A stretch of DNA of 31,518 nucleotides from Chloroflexota bacterium (GTDB taxonomy: Bacteria > Chloroflexota > Ktedonobacteria > Ktedonobacterales > Ktedonobacteraceae), in contig VBJK01000150.1 of NCBI GenBank assembly GCA_005879655.1, forward strand, positions 1 through 31,518. The letters are read 5' to 3'. A model generated the notes under the pieces. That model saw nothing but the letters and a program-made list of their open reading frames with translations. It did no database searches and was not told where the DNA came from. Within the stretch, counting starts at the first letter, position 1; each line of letters starts with the position of its first letter. The translations under genes and the position numbers were made by a program. Below, piece after piece: positions 26,629 through 31,518 of the stretch.

Positions 26629-28029
26629 ATGCTGCTAACCATCACTACAACCCATCAACCTGCCACCGACCTTGGCTATCTACTGCACAAGCATCCTGAG
26701 CGTGTGCAAACTTTTAAGCTCAACTTTGGGCAGGCTCATGTCTTCTATCCAGAAACCTCAGAGCAGCGCTGCACTATTGCCCTGTTGCTTGACGTTGATC
26801 CTGTCCATCTCGTGCGGGGCCGCGATAAGTCATTTGCACTTGAGCAGTACGTCAATGATCGTCCATACGTTGCCTCTTCATTTCTCAGTGTGGCGCTCTC
26901 TGAAGTTTTTGGTACTGCACTCAATGGGCACTGCAACGCCCGACCAGAACTGGTTGATACTGTGTTGCCGCTCAAAGCTCATCTGGTTGTTGTGCCTTGC
27001 CGTGGTGAGGTCGAGACGCTCAGAAGCCTCTTTGAGCCTCTAGGCTATACCGTCACGCTGGAGCCTCATGTACTCGACGAGCAGTATCCTGAATGGGGCA
27101 TGAGTCCGTATTACAGCATCACTCTTGAGGCTACCTGTCGCTTAAGTGATCTGCTCTCACACATCTATGTGTTGATCCCCGTACTGGACAATGCCAAGCA
27201 CTACTGGATTGGTGATGATGAGGTAGAGAAGCTACTCAAGCGTGGTCAGGGCTGGCTGGAACAGCATCCACAGCGCAACCTGATCGCCCGGCGCTACCTG
27301 CGCAACCGTAGTAGTCTCGTGCGTAGTGCCCTCGCACGCCTCCTTCCAGAAGAAGCTGTGGCCCAGGAAGAAGAATTAGCAGAAGAAAAGAGCAATGCCA
27401 CGGAAGAGGCACCAGAGCGGCATGGCAATCCCCATGAGCAACGCCTCCTGGCCGTTATGGAGGTATTGCAGCAAAGTAATGCCCATAGTGTACTGGACTT
27501 GGGCTGTGGAGAAGGTAAATTGCTCAAATTGCTGCTAGCCAGTCCAGCCTTTGAGCGCATTCTTGGTCTAGATGTCTCCTATCGTGCACTTGAGTATGCC
27601 AATAAACGCCTGCGCTTGGAGCGGCTACCAGCGAATCAGCGCAAGCGCATTACTTTGCTCCATGGCTCATTGACCTACCGTGACAAGCGCCTGGAAGGCT
27701 ATGATGCAGCCACGGTAGTTGAGGTCATCGAGCATCTTGACGAGCCACGTCTGGCAGCTTTCGAGCGTGTACTCTTTGAGTTCGCCCAGCCCGCGACCGT
27801 CGTCATTACCACGCCCAATGCCGAATACAATGTCAAATTCGCCGCGCTGCCTGCTGGCCAGTTTCGTCACGAGGATCACCGCTTTGAATGGACGCGTCAG
27901 CAGTTCCAAGATTGGGCTGAGCGGGTTGCTGGACGCTATGGCTACGTGGTCCGCTATCAGCCGATGGGACCCCAGGACGACGAAGTGGGGGCACTCTCGC
28001 AGATGGGCATCTTCTCACGCCAGTCCTGA
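26629..28029 (+). CDS. hen1: Bacterial Hen1, RNA 3'-terminal ribose 2'-O-methyltransferase
   Basis: Adds a methyl group to the 2'-OH at the 3' end of a broken RNA before sealing, so the repaired site cannot be cut again. The 466 residues are the same size as Clostridium thermocellum Hen1. The N-terminal half (1 to about 240; FGQAHVFYP, RPYVASSFLSVALSEVFGTALNG) is the part needed to activate the Pnkp ligase. The C-terminal half is the methyltransferase: VLDLGCGEGKLL for AdoMet, then E365, E368 and H369 (EVIEH) with H417 (HEDH) as metal ligands, each one off the numbering known for the clostridial enzyme. All are intact. A charged linker (about 245-270) joins the halves. Pnkp follows 51 nt downstream. 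AGGAG is about 14 nt before the ATG. Confidence 0.95.
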   Translation: MLLTITTTHQPATDLGYLLHKHPERVQTFKLNFGQAHVFYPETSEQRCTIALLLDVDPVHLVRGRDKSFALEQYVNDRPYVASSFLSVALSEVFGTALNGHCNARPELVDTVLPLKAHLVVVPCRGEVETLRSLFEPLGYTVTLEPHVLDEQYPEWGMSPYYSITLEATCRLSDLLSHIYVLIPVLDNAKHYWIGDDEVEKLLKRGQGWLEQHPQRNLIARRYLRNRSSLVRSALARLLPEEAVAQEEELAEEKSNATEEAPERHGNPHEQRLLAVMEVLQQSNAHSVLDLGCGEGKLLKLLLASPAFERILGLDVSYRALEYANKRLRLERLPANQRKRITLLHGSLTYRDKRLEGYDAATVVEVIEHLDEPRLAAFERVLFEFAQPATVVITTPNAEYNVKFAALPAGQFRHEDHRFEWTRQQFQDWAERVAGRYGYVVRYQPMGPQDDEVGALSQMGIFSRQS

Positions 28030-28080
28030 TGTGTTGTCTCTTCTGTGAGGTCTTTACATTACTATATCTGGAAACTATGT

Positions 28081-30648
28081 ATGAAAATTATTATTCCTGA
28101 ACTTGCCCTCGTAGTATTAATTGGTGCTTCAGGAGCAGGTAAATCCAGTTTTGCCCGTGAGCATTTCCGATCGACCGAAGTCATCTCGTCGGATTTCTGT
28201 CGCGGCCTCGTCTCCGATGATGAAAATGACCAGTCCGCCACTGAAGATGCTTTCCAGACGCTACACTATATCGCAGCGAAGCGACTCGCTCGTGGTAAAC
28301 TGACTGTCATCGATGCGACTAACGTTCAGGCTGAGTCGCGTAAGCATCTGCTCAAACTTGCACGCGAATATCATTGTCTGGCGGTAGCTATTGTCTTTAA
28401 CCTGCCTACCAGCGTCTGCCATGAGCGCAATCGCCTGCGCCCGGACCGCAACTTTGGCTCGCATGTCGTGCGTAATCAGGCTATGGAGCTTCGTAAGTCC
28501 CTACGCGGCCTCAAAGAAGAGGGCTTCCACAACGTCTACATACTGGACACACCTGAGCAGGTTGCATCTGTTGAGCTTGAGCGCACGCGTCTCTGGACCA
28601 ATCTCAGGCACGAACATGGTCCCTTCGACATTATCGGTGATGTGCATGGCTGCTTCGACGAACTGCACGAACTCTTGGAGCGGCTTGGCTACCAGATTAC
28701 ACTGCCTCAAGAGGACATGTCATCCTACCAGATTACACATCCTGGGGGACGCCGAGTTATCTTTTTGGGTGACTTGGTAGACCGTGGCCCAAAGGTACCT
28801 GAAGTGCTCCATCTGGTGATGGATATGGTAGCAAGTGGCATTGCGCTCTGCATACCGGGCAACCACGACAACAAATTGCTACGAAAACTTAATGGCCGCA
28901 ATGTGCAGGTGACACATGGCCTCAGTGGGACACTGACACAACTGGCACAGCAGCCACCCGCATTTGTGGAGCGCGTTAAGACCTTCCTGGATAATCTCAT
29001 CAGTCATTACATGCTGGATGAAGGCAAACTGGTCGTTGCTCATGCAGGCATGAAAGAGATCATGCAGGGCCGTGCCTCGCGTGCAGTACGTGAGTTTGCC
29101 CTCTATGGTGACACGACTGGCGAAACCGACGAATTTGGTCTGCCCATACGCCACAACTGGGCGGCAGAGTATCGTGGCCAGGCCATGGTTGTCTATGGTC
29201 ATACCCCTGTACCCAGGCCAGAATGGCTCAATCACACCATCAATATCGATACTGGTTGTGTCTTCGGTGGCCAGCTCACCGCGTTACGCTATCCAGAAAA
29301 AGAACTCGTCTCAGTCTCAGCTACCGTAACCTACAGTGAACCAGTGCGTCCCTTCCAGTCGCCGGTAGTGCAGGACCGTGTACTCAGTGCTCAACAACAG
29401 CACGATGATATCCTCGATATCGAGGACGTGTCAGGCAAGCGCATCATCTCGACACGCTTGCAACGCCAGATCATTATTCGCGAAGAAAATGCGATCGCCG
29501 CTTTGGAGGTCATGAGCCGCTTCGCTGCCAATCCTCGCTGGCTCATCTACCTACCACCCACCATGTCACCGAGCGAGACAAGTAAGGCGCAAGGTCTACT
29601 GGAACATCCAGCTGAAGCCTTTGATTACTACCGTAACGAAGGCTGCAAGCGTGTCATCTGTGAAGAAAAGCACATGGGTTCGCGTGCGGTAGTCATTGTC
29701 TGCCGCGATGAAGAGGCGGCACGCCAGCATTTTGGTGTGCTCAACGAGGGGATTGGCATTTGCTATACGCGTACGGGGCGTCACTTCTTTGACGATAGCA
29801 CGCTCCAGGCAGCGTTCCTGGCTCGTGTGCGTGCTGCTCTGGATGCCTGTTCCTTCTGGCAACGTTTTGAGAGCGCATGGGTCTGTCTGGACTGTGAATT
29901 GATGCCCTGGTCAGTTAAGGCTCAGTCGCTACTGTTACGCCAGTATGCTGCCGTAGGTGCAGCTTCGCGTAGTACCCTGCCTGAAGCCGTTACTCTGCTC
30001 CAACAGGCAAGCGAGTGTGGTCTGGATACGCGTGCTCTCTCTGAAAGCTATCAGCATCGTCAGCTGCTTGCGCAGCGCTACGTTGAGGCATATCGCCACT
30101 ACTGCTGGCCTGTACACTCTATCGATGATCTGAAGCTAGCGCCTTTCTATCTACTTGCCACGCAAGGACGTACCTACTTCGACCGCGATCACAGCTGGCA
30201 TATGCAGACCTTAGCAGAGATCTGTCAGGCTGATCAGCAACTGCTACTGGCCACGCCGAGCCTGATCGTCGATGTCACTGACTCTGCCAGCGTGCAAGAG
30301 GGGGCGAATTGGTGGGAGCAGCTCACTGGACGTGGTGGCGAAGGTATGGTGGTCAAGCCGTTGGACTTTAGCGCACGGGGACCACGGGGTCGTGTTCAGC
30401 CTGCCATCAAGTGTCGCGGGCCAGAGTATCTGCGCATCATCTACGGCCCTAGCTATGATGTGCCTGAAAATCTGGAAAGGTTGCGGATGCGTGGCTTGAG
30501 AATGAAGCGTTTGCTTGCCATGCGTGAATTTGATCTGGGCGTTGAGGCACTGGAGCGCTTTGTGCATGGCGAGCCGTTGCGCAGTGTGCATGAATGCGTT
30601 TTTGGCGTGCTGGCGCTGGAAAGCGAGCCAGTTGATCCACGGCTATAG
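28081..30648 (+). CDS. pnkp: Pnkp, polynucleotide kinase-phosphatase-ligase
   Basis: The end-healing and sealing enzyme of the bacterial RNA-repair pair, 855 residues. The 5' kinase has its P-loop GASGAGKSS at 15-23. The metallophosphatase follows from about 180: D187 and H189 in IIGDVHG, D231 in GDLVDRG and N261-H262 in GNHDN. The 3' adenylyltransferase/ligase domain holds KHMG with K530 as the likely AMP-accepting lysine and ends without an OB fold, which is why Hen1 is needed for sealing. The ATG at 28081 (MKIIIPELALVVLIG) is preferred over the GTG at 28045 because it matches the known N-terminus of the family; neither has a good Shine-Dalgarno. It forms an operon with hen1. Likely substrates are RNAs, such as tRNA, cut by ribotoxins. 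Confidence 0.95.
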   Translation: MKIIIPELALVVLIGASGAGKSSFAREHFRSTEVISSDFCRGLVSDDENDQSATEDAFQTLHYIAAKRLARGKLTVIDATNVQAESRKHLLKLAREYHCLAVAIVFNLPTSVCHERNRLRPDRNFGSHVVRNQAMELRKSLRGLKEEGFHNVYILDTPEQVASVELERTRLWTNLRHEHGPFDIIGDVHGCFDELHELLERLGYQITLPQEDMSSYQITHPGGRRVIFLGDLVDRGPKVPEVLHLVMDMVASGIALCIPGNHDNKLLRKLNGRNVQVTHGLSGTLTQLAQQPPAFVERVKTFLDNLISHYMLDEGKLVVAHAGMKEIMQGRASRAVREFALYGDTTGETDEFGLPIRHNWAAEYRGQAMVVYGHTPVPRPEWLNHTINIDTGCVFGGQLTALRYPEKELVSVSATVTYSEPVRPFQSPVVQDRVLSAQQQHDDILDIEDVSGKRIISTRLQRQIIIREENAIAALEVMSRFAANPRWLIYLPPTMSPSETSKAQGLLEHPAEAFDYYRNEGCKRVICEEKHMGSRAVVIVCRDEEAARQHFGVLNEGIGICYTRTGRHFFDDSTLQAAFLARVRAALDACSFWQRFESAWVCLDCELMPWSVKAQSLLLRQYAAVGAASRSTLPEAVTLLQQASECGLDTRALSESYQHRQLLAQRYVEAYRHYCWPVHSIDDLKLAPFYLLATQGRTYFDRDHSWHMQTLAEICQADQQLLLATPSLIVDVTDSASVQEGANWWEQLTGRGGEGMVVKPLDFSARGPRGRVQPAIKCRGPEYLRIIYGPSYDVPENLERLRMRGLRMKRLLAMREFDLGVEALERFVHGEPLRSVHECVFGVLALESEPVDPRL

Positions 30649-30829
30649 AGGTTTTTCCTAATCTTTGGCTGAAATGTAGTCAGTAAGTGCAAGAATTTTC
30701 TTTGTCATGGGGACCTTCTTTGATCATACATGATGATACATTATACCATTTGGAAGAAGTGGTACTCACGAAAAATTTAACATATCGTTAAAAAATAAAA
30801 GGCGTTTTTGTTGTATCATTTTTAGGGAA

Positions 30830-30869
30830 CTGTGTTGCATCCTCTCGCCAAAAAACTCCCGACAGGCCA
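30830..30869 (+). repeat. 40-nt dispersed repeat, copy C
   Basis: It matches copy A (24691-24730) at 36 of 40 positions in the same orientation. It lies 38 nt before the DUF4157 gene. The rest of the 259-nt gap after pnkp is AT-rich, with no gene or clear terminator seen. Confidence 0.8.
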
Positions 30870-30907
30870 TTAGCTAGATTTCTACAACAGAGAAAGGAAC
30901 ATTTCTC

Positions 30908-31518
30908 ATGATTATGAAACAGGTTACGAAACGCGATCTTGCGTCAGTTACCCGCTCGCTGTCAATAGTAGAAAAGGAGTATCTAAAGCATCATATTAAT
31001 GCAGCGCGAGGCTGCGGCCAGCCCCTCGATGAGGACGTTCTGCAAAACTTGGAGGCCAGCTTTGGCCTGGATTTATCTGCTGTCAGGGTTCATACTGGAT
31101 CGACCGCCAGTACTCTTGCCCACACTTTAGGCGCTGATGCCTTTACCTGCGGTACGGATATTTTCTTTGCTGCCGATGCGTACCGACCAGAGTCAAAAGC
31201 TGGCAAGTGGCTCTTAGCACACGAAATTACCCATGTTGTTCAGCAAGCACGTGGTGTCGTATATGATCAGCGGGCAGTGCATGGCGTGGTGATGGGCGAG
31301 CCAGACGATAGGTGGGAAGAGCAGGCAAACGATGTTGCTAGCAGCATCGTTGAGGGTCGGTCCGTACAGGTTGCCTCTGGCTTGGCGAGTGTGGCTACTG
31401 CCTCTAGCTTCGGCTATGCCGCTCGTCCCATGATTATCCAGTGTCATGATTCCTTTGAACATCGTGTTCTGGGAGATGTCTCGACCGGCGATTTATATGC
31501 GATCTCCACCAATGGTTC
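30908..31518 (+). CDS. DUF4157 domain protein (HExxH), cut by the window end
   Basis: The frame is open from the ATG at 30908 to the window edge (203 codons seen). AAAGGAAC precedes the start by about 9 nt. DUF4157 spans about 38-115: PLDEDVLQNLEASFGLDLSAVRVH, then the gap with GADAFTCGTDIFF and LLAHEITHVVQQ with H105-E106 and H109. The region EEQANDVASSIVEG matches the stretch that usually follows. DUF4157 proteins have a zincin-like motif and are often linked with extracellular contractile injection systems or encoded as N-terminal parts of large toxins. The later HDSFEHRVLGD suggests a second domain that continues out of view. No injection-system gene is inside the window, so the link is by family only. 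Confidence 0.8.
   Translation, partial: MIMKQVTKRDLASVTRSLSIVEKEYLKHHINAARGCGQPLDEDVLQNLEASFGLDLSAVRVHTGSTASTLAHTLGADAFTCGTDIFFAADAYRPESKAGKWLLAHEITHVVQQARGVVYDQRAVHGVVMGEPDDRWEEQANDVASSIVEGRSVQVASGLASVATASSFGYAARPMIIQCHDSFEHRVLGDVSTGDLYAISTNG

Overview
The window reads as chromosome from a filamentous soil-type Chloroflexota bacterium, most likely class Ktedonobacteria. This is inferred from the gene families, moderate GC, GC-rich intergenic hairpin repeats, an Rpn-type PD-(D/E)XK gene, a small CxxC/CxxC protein and a DUF4157 protein. No marker gene here proves it. No tRNA, rRNA, CRISPR array or intact insertion sequence was seen.

Bases 1-4100 (+) hold a cell-surface glycan and envelope block: a WecG/TagA/CpsF glycosyltransferase, a heptose-phosphate kinase (RfaE1 type), a broken heptose-1-phosphate adenylyltransferase (RfaE2 type) and a MurJ/MviN flippase. 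The first three overlap by 4 nt at ATGA junctions. The adenylyltransferase has lost about 25 codons and its reading frame. Bases 4118-6588 hold a methyltransferase (-), a small protein of unknown function ending in Gly-Gly (+) and a D-2-hydroxyacid dehydrogenase (-). An 87-nt perfect-cored hairpin separates the last two.

Bases 6958-12543 (+) form a second glycan cluster: a membrane-anchored clan GH-A-like glycosidase, a processive GT2 synthase and a large polytopic PMT/ArnT-like glycosyltransferase with a proline/glutamine-rich cytoplasmic arm. After a 190-nt repeat come a DUF362/ferredoxin protein overlapping an extended SDR, then a UPF0104-type flippase-like membrane protein.

Bases 16891-24597 are a complete F-type ATP synthase operon in the order atpZ-B-E-F-H-A-G-D-C. 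It has an extended -10 promoter in front and a rho-independent terminator behind. Subunit c looks proton-coupled. Dispersed repeats sit inside the operon: one between atpE and atpF, and GCGCAAT hairpins just before atpA and atpD.

Bases 24600-31518 are accessory. They hold an Rpn-type nuclease gene with a 12-bp tandem repeat and a frameshifted tail, a divergent small CxxC/CxxC protein, a Hen1-Pnkp RNA-repair operon, and the start of a DUF4157 (HExxH) protein cut by the window edge. A 15-bp perfect inverted repeat lies between the CxxC gene and hen1 and is a strong operator candidate. A 40-nt repeat lies upstream of both the Rpn gene and the DUF4157 gene.
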